From positions 17,507,926 through 17,571,925 of the forward strand of contig OU452233.1 in assembly GCA_911728455.2 (NCBI GenBank): a DNA stretch of 64,000 bases, given 5' to 3'. This document shows positions 1 through 13,100 of this stretch, piece by piece; the first letter of the stretch is position 1; each line of letters begins with the position of its first letter. The notes under the pieces are model-generated. The model was not told where the DNA came from. It did no database searches and saw only the letters and a list, made by a program, of their open reading frames with translations. The DNA is from Marthasterias glacialis (lineage: Eukaryota > Echinodermata > Asteroidea > Forcipulatida > Asteriidae). The position numbers and the translations under genes were made by a program.

Positions 1-320
1 TTATACCCTATTTTTGCTGCTACAGCAGGCCAATCAGGATAAAATTTGTGGATAAGTTTATCAACCGAAATATTAATGTGAACGAATAGTCTGTGCGGTA
101 AAAGAGCGTGTTCGGCAGGCATTTTAGACGTGGAACACTCACATTCGCCACGGACGCAACTGCATAATGTCCTATCATAGATGTTTTCAAACAACATTGA
201 AAGCGATTTTGGGTGCATTTTCCGCCGGTCTTTCTCATAAAAAAGCTTAAAAACTGGAAAGAGTGTGTCTGTCTTTCCCATTGTTATCAGTTGTACAACA
301 TCGTTCTCGTTCGTCCCCAG

Positions 321-3300
321 GGCATCCCAGATTCCCGCAAGACGCCCGGTAGTCAGCTGACGCTAAAAGACCGCTCTATTCACTCCTCACACAGAAGAGA
401 ATCCGTCCAGCTCAAGAATGACAACGCTAAACGAATTAAAGTGGCACGCTATAACGTAAGTAATCAGATGTGGTTTCCTCTCGACGAGGGCATGAGCATC
501 TAAGATGCCGCCACAATGTTTATCGTGATTCTTTTTTTATTTTCTTGATTTTTACCGTTGTCTGAATCTGAAAAAGGGTATGATATCCAATGAGAACAAA
601 CCTCACAGCAGAACTTAATGTGTTTTCCCAAGCCAACTTAAAACAAAAGATGTACTGCACGTGTCTTGTTTGTTTTCTTTGTAACTCTTTGACTCCGGAA
701 TTTCCGCACTTATTATTTTGATACTGTACAAAATCGAGGCCATATATGGCTTTGCTGTCCAATTCAGTTGTGCGCGTGCAGCCATAAAATGACTAAACGG
801 AGTGAAAGAGTTCAGTTGTGGGTGATATATTATTACTTTAGCTGGACCCATAATGAAAGGAATGGTGTGCAGCACCTATATGAAACCTGAGGGTTTACAT
901 GTAGATCCATCCATGTAACCTGAATGTAGCCCAGGTTACAAAAGTGTATAGACCCATTTCACCTGACGTCATCATCACAATAATCTTGGTTGCGCCATTT
1001 TGGTGGTCAATGTCACTTACTGAGTTATTCAGTGAAGAGTGCATTTTAGGAGACGCGGCGTTTACATGTAAACCTATATTGACCACCAAAATGGTGAGCG
1101 TGGCACAGTCGGCGCGTGTGACGTGCCTGAAAGGGGTCTTTAGGTACAGGATGGGTCTACGTTAGACAACATCGCTTCGTTTAGGTACAGTACTGGGGCT
1201 TCATTTAGGTACAGTATTTGGGCTACATTTAGATCATTGGCTTCAATTATGGCTCGGGCTACATTTTTAGGTACATAGTTGGGACTACATTTAGATCCTT
1301 GTCTTCAATTATGGCCTGGGCTACATTTTAGTTGGGCTATAATTAGATCCCTGGCTTCATTTAGGTACAGGGTCGGGCTTACATTTAAATCCGTGTCTTC
1401 ATTTCGTTCCAGTGTGGGGTCTACTTTTAGATGCCGGGCCTCATTAGATCTTGATATTTTTTTTTCTTTCTTTATTTTTATTATTTTTTTGGCATAATTA
1501 TCCCCTGATGCGACTGTTGACGTTCAGTTCCACGTGCATTTTGCATGTTTCAAACATGATCTTACAAGTTAGAACATCTGGAGCCATTTTTAATTCAGGT
1601 GGTAACGCGTTCCACTGGCGACCTTTAGGTACAGAGTTAGGTCTACATTTAGATCCCATGGCTTCAATTAGGACTCTGGCTACGTTTTAGGTACATGGTT
1701 TGGGTTCATATTTAGATACCGGGCTTCGATTTGGGCTCGGACTACGTTGAGGTGCCGCACAAGCCGGCGGGTGTCTTTTGCAAACCCCCACCCCGCCCCA
1801 CCCACTATCCCACCACCATCTTGTCGAACACAGTTGTTTATTTACAAGTAAAGGACCAGTACTGTTGTTCTCTCATTTACTGTGTTCAGCCATTGTGTGT
1901 AGTGATCAAATTTATTTATTGTTATCATTATTATTTTTATTTTTTTATTTGTTTTTATTTTTTTTCTTCAGATCACTTGAACATAAAACATAAGGTGAAA
2001 AAAATATATACCTCGAGTAGATGGGTTCGTAGAAATAAATAAATATATAAAAGGTAACTTGGGCATATATGCAGGCCTACGGCTATTTAATTACTGTTGT
2101 TTTAAAACCTTAGGCTGAAGTCTAATGCTCTTCAAATCATTGTTTTAGTTTTCTTGAGCTGAAAAGAAACGTATCCATGAAAGAGACGCCAAATGTAAAG
2201 CGCCTTCAGCAAACCAAAAACGGCACTTAAGTCAGAAGTGGCCAGCGGGGGTCGTTCAGCAGCAAACCTTGTTTACCTCTACTACACATCCGCGTAATTC
2301 CTGATTAAATTTATTTTAGAAATCCCTCTGATTACGAAATGTATCTTTGAGTGATTACTGTTTGAACTCGGTCAACAAAGCAACGGGATAGGTCAAGCGT
2401 TTGGTTGAACTGAAAACTGATCACATGACGCATGGCGTAAGAAGCAGTCAGCAGATATCTTAGGCCACGATGGACGGTAATTTATCCAAGTCTAATGTCC
2501 AAGTCCAAGTTTAAATGCTGTTTATTTAAAGCACGAGGACAACATTGGTGATAACTTGTCGTGGACCAGTACCCGCAATTACGATGCCCAATATGTACAT
2601 GAAATAACTACGGAAGCGTAGTGCCGCCACGTGAATAAAACAAAAATCTCACTTATCACTGTAGTTATCGTGTATGTATACATGTACGTACACGATAGCT
2701 TATTGTGTACGTACGACTTATTGTGTACGTCCACAAGAAGTCAAAACTTATTTTGTATGTACACGATAGTTATAGTGTACGTATACGATAACTGATTGTG
2801 TACGTACACGATAAGTTGGGAACTATCGTGTACCTACACGATAGGTTTGGACTTTGTTTCGTGTACGTATTATCGTGTACGTACACCACAACTATCGTAT
2901 ACGTACAAGATAACTATCGTGTACGTACACGATAAGAGTGAGATTTTTGTATTGGCAATACGCTTGATGTAAGTAATAAACCTGTGAAAGTTTAAACTCA
3001 ATCGGTCCTCGGAGTCACACAAAAAAAGTGAAGAAAAACCTTAAGCCGGTTTATTGAATCGCGATATATCGAAACTACCCACTTCCCCAAAAAACATGGC
3101 ATTTCACGCACACATGTCTCATGTCCGTCTGAATACCATGTAATTTATGTCTCCAATCTTATATTGTGCCCGCCCTTTATGACTCCTAAAACAAATGCTG
3201 GGTCAAGTTTAACCCGAATCTTACTCAGAATCTAGGTTTAGTATAAATGCAACAAGGATTATTCTAAGATCTCTAAAAACGTTTAGTGTTTAAACTATTT

Positions 3301-4118
3301 GCAACATTGAGGTTTCTGATATGACATCACACTTTTTGCTCATGAATATGAAAATCTGCATTAGCATTACAACCAAAGGAATACCAAAAGACAATTGAAA
3401 TTGGCAAACATTGAAAATGAGGTTAAATGGGACACAAAGGTTCGTTTCATTTCCAAGGATTATTTTAAAAGAAATTACATTCCATAGACCGTTTGAGTCG
3501 GTAAAACCATATCTTGGTCCTCTCTCTACGGTACAACGATGCACCATTTTCCCCGGTTAATGAGACTGACTCGCCATCCTTGCCCCACAAGTTGTAGCCT
3601 TCGAGCCTGACAAGAAGGGCCTTGAGCCGTTTTCGTCTTGTCTGGAAACAACCGTTTCTGATGGACACAATACGCAAGCCGACTGCCAGTACTCAATCAA
3701 ATGCACCTGAACACGGGGTAGAGGCGACCTCGAACATAAAATTGTGTCCGTTGGTTTACGTGTGGGATTTACTGATTGAAGTTAGACATGAGTGTTTTCA
3801 TCAATTGCATTAGTGTTAGATTATAACTGTTCGAAATGAAAGGGTTTGTATGCCAAAGGTTGATTCGTGATCTGAAGGGGGAGGTTTACATATGTATTTC
3901 ATTATTAATAGTGTATGTTATGTGAAACAGTTTTCTCCAATTATTTGGGTTTTTTTTTTAGAACCCATGCGGGACAAGTATAAATTGTCAACGTCACTGT
4001 TCAGAGTTGATCCGCGTCTGGGGGTTTGGGCGGGTCTGACCAGATACTGTATCAACATGACCATATTGTAGTCAGTCTGACTATGGTTCGGAGGGATCAT
4101 TGGGTTTCTGACGAGCAT

Positions 4119-4154
<36 letters not shown>

Positions 4155-7100
4155 AGAACAAAAGTATCAACACTGACCCCAGAAAAAGAGGTCTGACACG
4201 CTGGCCGATCTGGGTCAACTCTCTGACATCATGACCAGTCTTTTAGTCAAACTGACCACGGTTCAGCGGGGATATCATAATACAGGGCCTTCTAAATGAC
4301 CAGACACTCTAGAAACTTTCGAGTCAGAATTGACCCGGGTTCCGGGTCAACGGGGGCCTGAGCCAATTCTGGGTCAGGCTGACCCGGGGAACTGGTAAAA
4401 AAATTGTGATTTTAACTCGGATTGTGCGTCAGTTTGACCCAACTCTAGGTCATTTTGACACGAATTTAGGGTCATACTGACCCACATTGACCCAGAAATG
4501 GGTAAGGCCCTCTACGATTCGGAATCACGGTCAATGCTGACCGGGGAGTCTGTAGAGTGTGGGTCTGGCCCAACTGACCCGCCCATCTGGGTCAACTTTA
4601 TTCAGTTTTCTAGTCAAACTGACAATGGCTCAGTGAGATCACCGTTTGACTCAAATGTGTTTTCTCTTGAACATGGACAAAGACTTCGCCATTCCACAAA
4701 CGGGTTTCGCCCGAGAACTTAGGGTTCCATCAATTTTGGCTCGGAACTTTTTAGAATGTCACACCAGCTAATTATTTTTCTTTTCCCCATTCTTTCTAAA
4801 TTAACAGGGGGAGCTTGTTTTCGTCAAGAAAATTGAAAGATCGTCTTTTGAGATAAAAAGTTCATTGCTGAGACAAGTCAAAACGGTAAAAATTAAAAAC
4901 AGTAATAATGTGCCTTATTATTTTTCTGATCTACATTTTGAAAAAATAGCTGTCGTGATTCTAGCCTTTCTCTGAGATTAGTGTTTGGTTTCATGTGCAT
5001 CTACGATGGTTATCAAGCTTAAAACATACCATCCAACCATTGTTGTTGGTTATAATGTTTACCTTTGTGCATTTTCTACAAAATATTGAGCCTACTTGCG
5101 GATGCTTATGAATTTCTACAATTTATTGTTCGCTTTTCTCATGATGTTTTCGGGACTTAGTGGGAATATCGGGAATACATTGATTTTGCTGGAGGGTTTT
5201 AAGTCATTTCGTGTGAAGCTGAGGGAGGTTCTTTTGGGGGACTTGTTAGGTTTGGTTTGAAGTGTTTTTTTTTCCTTGCTTCATGTGTTTTTTCTTTAGG
5301 TTTTTTAACGGTGTTTTGTTTCTAACTCGTGTTTGCAATTGTTGTTGGTTACTATTTTTACTTTTATGCAATTTAAACAAAATATTGAGTTATTTATTTT
5401 TAGGGTAAGCAATAGTACTTAATTACATTTTTATTGTTGACAGGGTTCTGGTTATGCACATCTTTTGATGACAGTTTTTATACTTTTTGTATTTCCTTGA
5501 CAGCCCCTGTTCAACTTTTAATGATCGTACAGCATGTTTAAAGATTTAAAATAAATAAATAAATAAAATGTATTTTCTGGGTTTTTTTTCTCTCTCCAAA
5601 GGTCCGTGATCTCCGTCATGAGAACCTGAATCCGTTCATGGGTGTTTATTCCGAGCCGGGGGAACATTTCTGGATCTTTGAGTACTGCGTGCGAAGGAGT
5701 CTACAAGTAAATAAAGAATGCCCACATCTGAGCAAATATTGATACAATTATTAGTTTTTATGTAGGTTTCTGAAGTGGGAAAAATATCATAAGTAACACA
5801 AAAATCATCCCACAAGGCCAATGTTGATGTAGTTATAGTTGTATTAATTTCCTGATGTCGACCATAGAGCAAAATAGTCAAGACGTTGAGAAAAAAAAAT
5901 ATGTTTTTAGAGCCAACACTTATTAAATTAAAAACAAGTTAACACGAATAATTTTGCTTTACTAAAATCTGGTGACATAATTAAGGAATCGTCAAGTATG
6001 CCCTAAGAATTTCAATATTATAATGCTTTGGTAATATTTTGATTTCTTGAACATTTTTGACAGGATATTTATTTAAATGAAAACTTAAAACTGGACTGGA
6101 CGTTTAAATCGTCACTTTTGGTCGACTTGGTTTCGGTAAGTATTGAGTTAATGTTACCAGTGGTCGGTGCTGTGGTGGTCGCTGCTGCTGCTGTTGTCCG
6201 TTTTGTAATATATCGTGTTCTCGTTTTATTGCTGATGTTTTTTGATTGTTATATAATTGTTTGATGTTTTTGTGTTTGCTGTTGGATGTAGTGCGGTGTT
6301 TGTTAAAAATTGTTGCTCGATGTTTGTTATTTTGTTGTTTTTTGTTTGTTAACTGATTTTTGTTGTCTGTTGTCTGTTGTTTGTCTTTTTTGTCTGTTGT
6401 CTGTTTTCCGTTGTTTGTTTGTTGTTTGTTGTTTGTTGTTTGTCGTTTGTTGTTTGTTGTTTGTTGTTTGTTGTTTGTTGTTTGTTGTTTGTTGTTTGTT
6501 GTTTGTTGTTTGTTGTTTGTTGTTTGTTGTTTGTTGTTTGTTGTTTGTTGTTTGTTGTTTGTTGTTTGTTGTTTGGTGTTTGTTGTTTGTTGTTTGTTGC
6601 TTGTTGCTTGTTGCTTGTTGTTTGTTGTTTGTTGTTTGTTGTCTGTTGTTTATTTATTTATTTGTTGTTTGCTGTTTGTTTTGTATCTGCTGCTGTCTTT
6701 GTCATCGATGTCGTCTTTGTTGATTTAAATAATTACTTAAATAGATACAAATAATTACTTAAATAGATACATTCAACAATTTTTTGGGCGGGACATATTC
6801 TCGTTTTTTTCTTTCTATAGGGAATGCGGTATATCCATAACAGCCCACTAAAACAACATGGCCGACTGACGTCACACAACTGCGTCATTGACAGTCGATG
6901 GGTTCTCAAAGTTACAGACTACGGGATCCCTGCGATGATGACGACGCAGGGTCCGGAAGAAGAACCGGTTCCCAGACCAGAAGGTAACTGCCATTTGTTC
7001 CCAACCCTCTATCCACTTTGATATAAAAGTGTATGCAGCGTTTCCTTCTTGGAAAAGCTGCGGCTGATTCAATAGCGTATAATGTTTTGTAACTTAGTGC

Positions 7101-10100
7101 AGGGTCATTCCCGCAGTTTTCTAGATTTATTAAATAAAAATGTCTGTTCGAATCATGAAATCATCTTCGTGTTACAGCCGTTCGTACCAGCAAAGAAAAA
7201 TGTTTACGACATCACATTCGACCATGTGGCAGAGTCTTTCTCAAAGGCTAAATGGACTTGGTCATTATTTAGCCTTTGATAAAAAAAGGCTCTGCTAGGG
7301 TCGAAACATGAGACCATTTAAACAAAATAATAACATTTATACCAACCGCCACTTGTGTCGGTAAGCTGTTACGCAACAGCTAAATCTATTTTCTCACTCC
7401 CACCATCAAACATTGAATAAGCCACTTGTGCTTTCTTGTGGTGTGCTATTGTGTATGTTATTTCAAGTTCGCCCTGCCACACACCGCCGATACCAAAGTT
7501 TAAATTAAAATGACATCTCCTATACTGTAATCCTAGATCTGCTGTGGACTGCACCGGAACTTCTACGAGATCCCAACTTAAGAAAAACCGGAACACCGCA
7601 AGGGGACCGCTACAGCTTCGCGATTATTCTCTCAGAAATGCTCACGAGGGCTGAGCCGTTCTCTATGCTCAAACTCACACCAAAAGGTTGGTACCCCGAC
7701 TACGGAGATTTCAAAGAGGTACTTAGGCAATAATTACAGCTCCGATCCACCAGAGAAACATTTCCGTCCGAAATCATGTCAGAGAATTATAGTATACAAA
7801 TACTGACTGCTTTGAGTGCAATGGTTTAAAACTGCGGCACCCGGAGTGTTCTTTGTTTTTTCACGAGGCGAGGCCGCGGGACTGCTCCGGACCACTCCGT
7901 TGATCAACGAGGGAGGTAGTTTTAACCATGCACGAGTTAAAACTGTTAATATTTGTTTTTAACACCCATACATATGTTGTGCCTAGACGTCAAGGTACCA
8001 ATAAGCTGTTGCTACTAACGGTTATAGTACATTGGTTGATATATACTCCCAAACCAACTTGTGGGAAACGAGAACCACCCCCCCCCCCAAAAAAAAAAAA
8101 ATAAATAAATAAATAAAATAAAATAAAATAAAATGATTTCATTGGTTGCTAGTATAAGACATATCATGGGACGCGCTCTAAGCAAATCACAATGCAGAAC
8201 CTTTGTAAGGGGTGCTATAAAATGGGATGACCCTACAAAACCACTGTCGAAACATAAACCGCTTTCTTTCTTCTTTTTCTTTTTTTCCTTCTTTTTCCTT
8301 TTTTTTTTCTTCCTTTTCTGGTTTTTTTTTTTTTTGTCTCTCTTTTTTAATTTTTATTTGTTATCTATTTATATGTTAATTTATTTATTTATTTTATTTT
8401 TTATTTTATTTTATTTATTTTTTTTTTTTTTTGGGGGGGTGGTTCTCGTTTTCCGTAAGTTGGTTGCTTTGGGAGTAAATTGAAAACTAGAGATCGACAA
8501 TTATTTTGCCCACCAGTGTTGTATCTTTAAATGATATCAACTTTACTATCGTGTGATCCACGGTGAACACGATAACATTATAGCCAAGTAACGGCTGATT
8601 ACAGATCTGCCCAGGACTACATCGCAAATCAAATTCTACTTCGCCCAATTACCAGTACTATGTGCATTAGGCCTAGTGTGCATACCCCCCATCAGTCAAA
8701 ACGTCCGTGAAACTTAATTAGGCCTTTTTATTTTTACAAGATCGTTGACGCAATGGTTTGATCGCACGTGTTTTTTGTCACGTTGTTTTTTCCGCACGAA
8801 CACATACTGATGTTTATGTAATGCCCCCCCCCCCCAAGAAATGCTCGCGTGTTCTGAACGCTTGAAAGGTGAAATACACATACCATTTTGACGAGTAAAT
8901 TTATTCCTGTCCTTCAAAATGGTATTAAACAAACCATTAAAAAAAAACTGTCATCGAGAAACAGTTTTCAGTTTGACCAAGGGGGTTTTGTGCACGTCAC
9001 ATTATTTCAACTGAGACAATCGGAATAAACAATGGTGACTCGGCAAGTCTATTTTAAGGATCTGAAATTGTTTTGGGTCTTTAACTTTCTGTAATTCAGA
9101 TTGTCATAAGTTCCCGAAAGCTTGGTAATGGTATGAACTTTATAATCAATGGTTTTGAGATTAAAACCAACAGTCTTTTTGTATATGTTCTGACTTCAGA
9201 ATCGTCACAATTATAGTTGGGACCGGTCCAAGCTTGAGCGTTACAGTTGCTATATGAAGCTCAATATATTATAAATATACGAATATACATATATATTAAT
9301 TGGCAAAAAAAAACTGGTTGATGCCGGACTCGAACCCGCGACCTCTCAAATACCCTACGAGTGTTCCAACCAACTGCGCCAACCAGCCCCATGTTGGTGG
9401 GCGGTCCTGTGCCATGCCAAACCTCTTTTCTCGTTGGGGTCCAGTCAGAATCCAAACTATATCTGCTGATAAGCCAGGGATATATATTTATTTACCTCAG
9501 CATTATTTGTGTGACACTTGACAGGCAGTTTGTAATGGGTAAAGTAAAATGGTCCATTAGACACGGAGTCAAACTGCATTGAATTTACAAGGACCACTTT
9601 TGTGAACTTTTACTTGTGAACGTTATAATCAACTTGTTTGAACCAATCATGTTTTATTCACTTCATTCAACTTCAGAAGTTATTGCCAAACTGATCAAGC
9701 CTCCGCCCCTGTGTCGGCCCTCCGTCTCCCAGAAAGATGCTCCCCGTGAGGTGATTGAGATCATGAAGCAAAGTTGGTGTGAGATGCCTGACACTCGTCT
9801 CGACTTCGACTTCATCTACCAGGAATTCAAAAAGCTCAACAGAGGAAGGTTAGAGACTCTCGTTTTATGGTTTAATAGATGACAGTTGGTGGTGTGCCGT
9901 GGCCGAGCGGTTGAGAACACCGGACTCAAGCTCTGGTGTTTCTGATCAGCAGAGTGTGGGTTCGAGTCCCGGTCTTGACATTCGCGTCCTTCAAAGCAAG
10001 ACACTTACCCACTATTGCTGCGTCCTTCGGATGGGATGTAAAGCCATATGTCCCGTGTGGTGTATTAATATCTATCAACGCACGTACAAGGTATTTAGAA

Positions 10101-13100
10101 AAAAATCAGACTTATCGATCGAACCTGAGGACAATCGGTTTTGCGGTTTTGCGGTTTGCCCCCAGTTTTAATATTAAATAAAATTTAAGGAGTGAAACTG
10201 CTGACCGATTTTTATAAGCATGAATGTTAATATGTCTTCCCTAAAAACAGGAGAGCCAACATAGTAGACTCTATGTTCAAGATGCTGGAGAAGTACTCAA
10301 ATCATCTAGAAGATCTGATCCGAGAGAGGACGGCAGAGCTAGACGAGGAACGAGCCAAGACTGAAATGCTCCTCAACAGAATGCTCCCACCGTAAGTTTT
10401 TTTTTGTCATAAAACAGTCGTGGTTTATCCCTGATGATTAAGAGAACAATCTCACAAAAACGTTCCTTGGTAGTAACGTACAATCACCTTTAAAAAGATG
10501 ATTGAAGCCCAGCGGTCTAGATCAAAAGACTCAAGTTCTGGTGCTGTTGGTAGCATGGTTCGAATCCCAGTCGCGACACTTGTGTCCTTGAGCAAGATAC
10601 TTTACTATAATAGCTTCGTCCTTCGGATGGGACATTAAGCCGTAGGTCAAGTGTACCAGGATTGGTAGTGCACGTAAACGAACCCAGGTGTAGATTTCAC
10701 AAAACTAGTCCTAACTTTTTTTTAGGACTAGTCCCAACTTATGTTATGTCAGGGCTAGTTACTCGACCTAACTCCAGATAAGACCTAGTGCTTTGTGAAA
10801 CTCACCCCAGTCTTATCGTGGAAGAGTTGGGGAATTACCCATGTTTCTGGTTCACAAGCACTCTTATCTATAGGTTTCCACAGCCTTCCGGGCTACATTG
10901 ATTAAGTTCACTCATTAGGCATCCTTGGTTTCATTACCAGAAATAATATAATAATAATTATAATTTGAAAAACAAAATGTGTCCGTCTTTTTTTTTATTA
11001 ATTTATCTAAATCCAATCTTAGTCAACACTATGAAGGGCCCGGTCAGACCTTGGATATACAGGTCTCAGAGACTGTGGCCTTTATTTGGGTGTTACCAGG
11101 ATTCCTGGTCTGAAAAGAAACGAACCTTTGTCTAAAAGAGAAAAAGAGAGATAAAAACAATATCCATTCCGGGTTACTGGTCAGTTTGACCCTGCTAACC
11201 TGGTTTAGCTGACCCGGTTGATCTTATCCCCCGGAACCCGGCACCACCTCAATGGCCTAGGAGACCAAATAATTAGTTCTCTTGAACTGTTGCCCCTTTC
11301 TTTAGTTTCTGAGAAAATAAGTCTCTTCGTATTATTTCTTGGTATCTCCTTCATCAGGAGCGTGGCCGGAGAGCTAAAGGCTGGCCGATCTGTACCGCCC
11401 GTCAGCTTCAGCAGCGTCACCATCTTTTTCTCCGATATCGTAGGATTTACCAACATCTCCGCCCAGAGTACCCCGTTTCAAATAGTTACCTTCTTGAATG
11501 ATCTCTACACGGCATTTGATGATACTCTGACAGAGCATGATGTCTATAAGGTAAATAGTAGGGACACTCGATACAGCTTTTGACTGACTAAGTTTGACTT
11601 TCGCTGTTTCCATCAGCGTTTAAACACCATGGTCAGTAGGTCTATTCCCAAACTGCCAAAGTGGCCATCGAAGAAGCCTGGTCTGGATCAGTATAGTTAT
11701 CCCACATTGACTTCATTGTAATATCCAAAAATTAATGCTATTCATAAGACAATCTGGATATTAGGTAATCTCAGATTTGCTTGCATCATGACGGGATAAT
11801 AATGCAATCCTACAGTGTGGCCTACACTCTTTTGTAACCAGTTTCCAGGTATCTGAGTGGCCCAGAGGTCCAACAGTGGGACTAAGAATCCCGGTCAATT
11901 CTGACTCGGAAGTTCCAGGTCAAAATTCTGACCCGGAAGTTCTAAGAGTGTATAATTTAACCTGGGTCGAAGTCATAGAAACTGCATGCTTGTAATGTAC
12001 GCTGAATCATTATTGCGTTCTCTAAGAGGCCTGTAAACGTAGGACGATAAAGGTAACTCCAAATGGGGTCAAACTGCCACCTGTAATCCCAAAGTAGTTT
12101 TGACCCTAATCGTATATAATATAACTTCTTACTGGCTTATTAATGGGAGACTTTTGAGACGCTGGCGGCAGCAGACGCAACGCTCCTTTTTGACAGTTCT
12201 GAGCGTGCGCGCCCATGCTCAGTATTGCGCACGTAGTTCTGAGCACGTAACTGGTGAGAACTGTGGAAAAGGACCTTCCACAAGTCTCCCCTTCCTTATA
12301 ATGACACCGTTATCATTGCTTTTGTAAAGGTTGAAACAATCGGAGATGCTTACATGGTCGCCAGTGGCTTACCAATCACGAATGGGAACAGGCATGCTGG
12401 TGAGATCGCCAATCTGGCCCTCGATCTCCTGCACGTGGCTGGGTTCAAGCTCAAGATCCGACACATGCCGGAAACCCCGCTCCGATTACGAATCGGGATA
12501 CATTCAGGTAACGGACGACGAATAGTCGGGTTTCGCAAAGATTTTGTATCTTGTGAATTGGTTTGAAAAGGCTGTAGACATTTCATCCCACAGACCTTTT
12601 CTTTTGCAACGTCACAGCCCGAGTTGTTACCAACCAAGATGGAGATACTACGGGGAGCCATCAATGCAAAGCAAAAGCAGATAATCGCAGTTGACAAAAA
12701 TGTTACACTAAATATTTAAAAATTGTTTAGAATTTGTTGGAAATTTTAAATTTGTCACAACATCTGTTAACAATACTTGAATGTTTTGCTATATTTGGCT
12801 GTCCATGCCAACCAGTGCGGTTTGTTTATCAACAATAGAAATGTCTGTAGTTAATTTAGTGTTGTTCTTGTTTGTAAGTTGTTTTTGATCATTTCTTCAA
12901 GTCCTCTGTTCGTCCTGTCTCAAATTGTCCAAAGGTTGATTTTTACAAGCCTCGGCATATCAAATTGGCCTCCATACTGTTCCCAATCTTTGCTTGTTCA
13001 AGCCTAATAACTTAGTCTATTCTGTTCATTGTATACCTTATTGTATCACATTGTTTAAGACAGTATGGCATTACATGCAGCTTTGAAACACATGTATAGT

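Larger units (their letters stand above)
456..4807. other. Large first intron in window, repeat-filled
   Basis: No exon was found between the first two coding exons of the cyclase. The intron holds a degenerate minisatellite (about 1130-1760), a palindromic array (2606-2968), a fragment of a dispersed repeat (2975-3070), a T30 run (4121-4150) and a block rich in GGGTCA/TGACCC words (about 4000-4700). The ORF-like stretches in it show no codon or family signal. Confidence 0.7.
7687..9676. other. Cyclase intron, repeat-rich
   Basis: Besides the inverted-repeat element at 8041-8481 and the tRNA-like segment at 9313-9389, the intron shares 7925-8050 with 60605-60720 (the run with CCTAGACGTC, AGGTACCAAT and GTTGCTAC). 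The rest, including 8490-9300, shows no gene or repeat I can name. Confidence 0.5.

Noticed and set aside
1-320. Possible further cyclase exon left of 321
   Set aside because: The open frame from 213 runs on before the acceptor at 320, but that part (Cys/His-rich, no family match) precedes a clear CCCCAG acceptor and looks intronic.
6310-6754. Three overlapping ORFs of 122-137 codons, Cys/Leu/Val/Phe-rich
   Set aside because: They are the three reading frames of a 7-base microsatellite and differ only by phase.
8133-8483. 116-codon Phe/Leu-rich ORF resembling a membrane protein
   Set aside because: The hydrophobic run is translated T-rich low-complexity DNA within an inverted-repeat element.
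9893-9980. Possible functional tRNA-Leu or tRNA-Ser gene
   Set aside because: A and B boxes are good, but the same head with the same non-tRNA body recurs at 54989, so it is a SINE.
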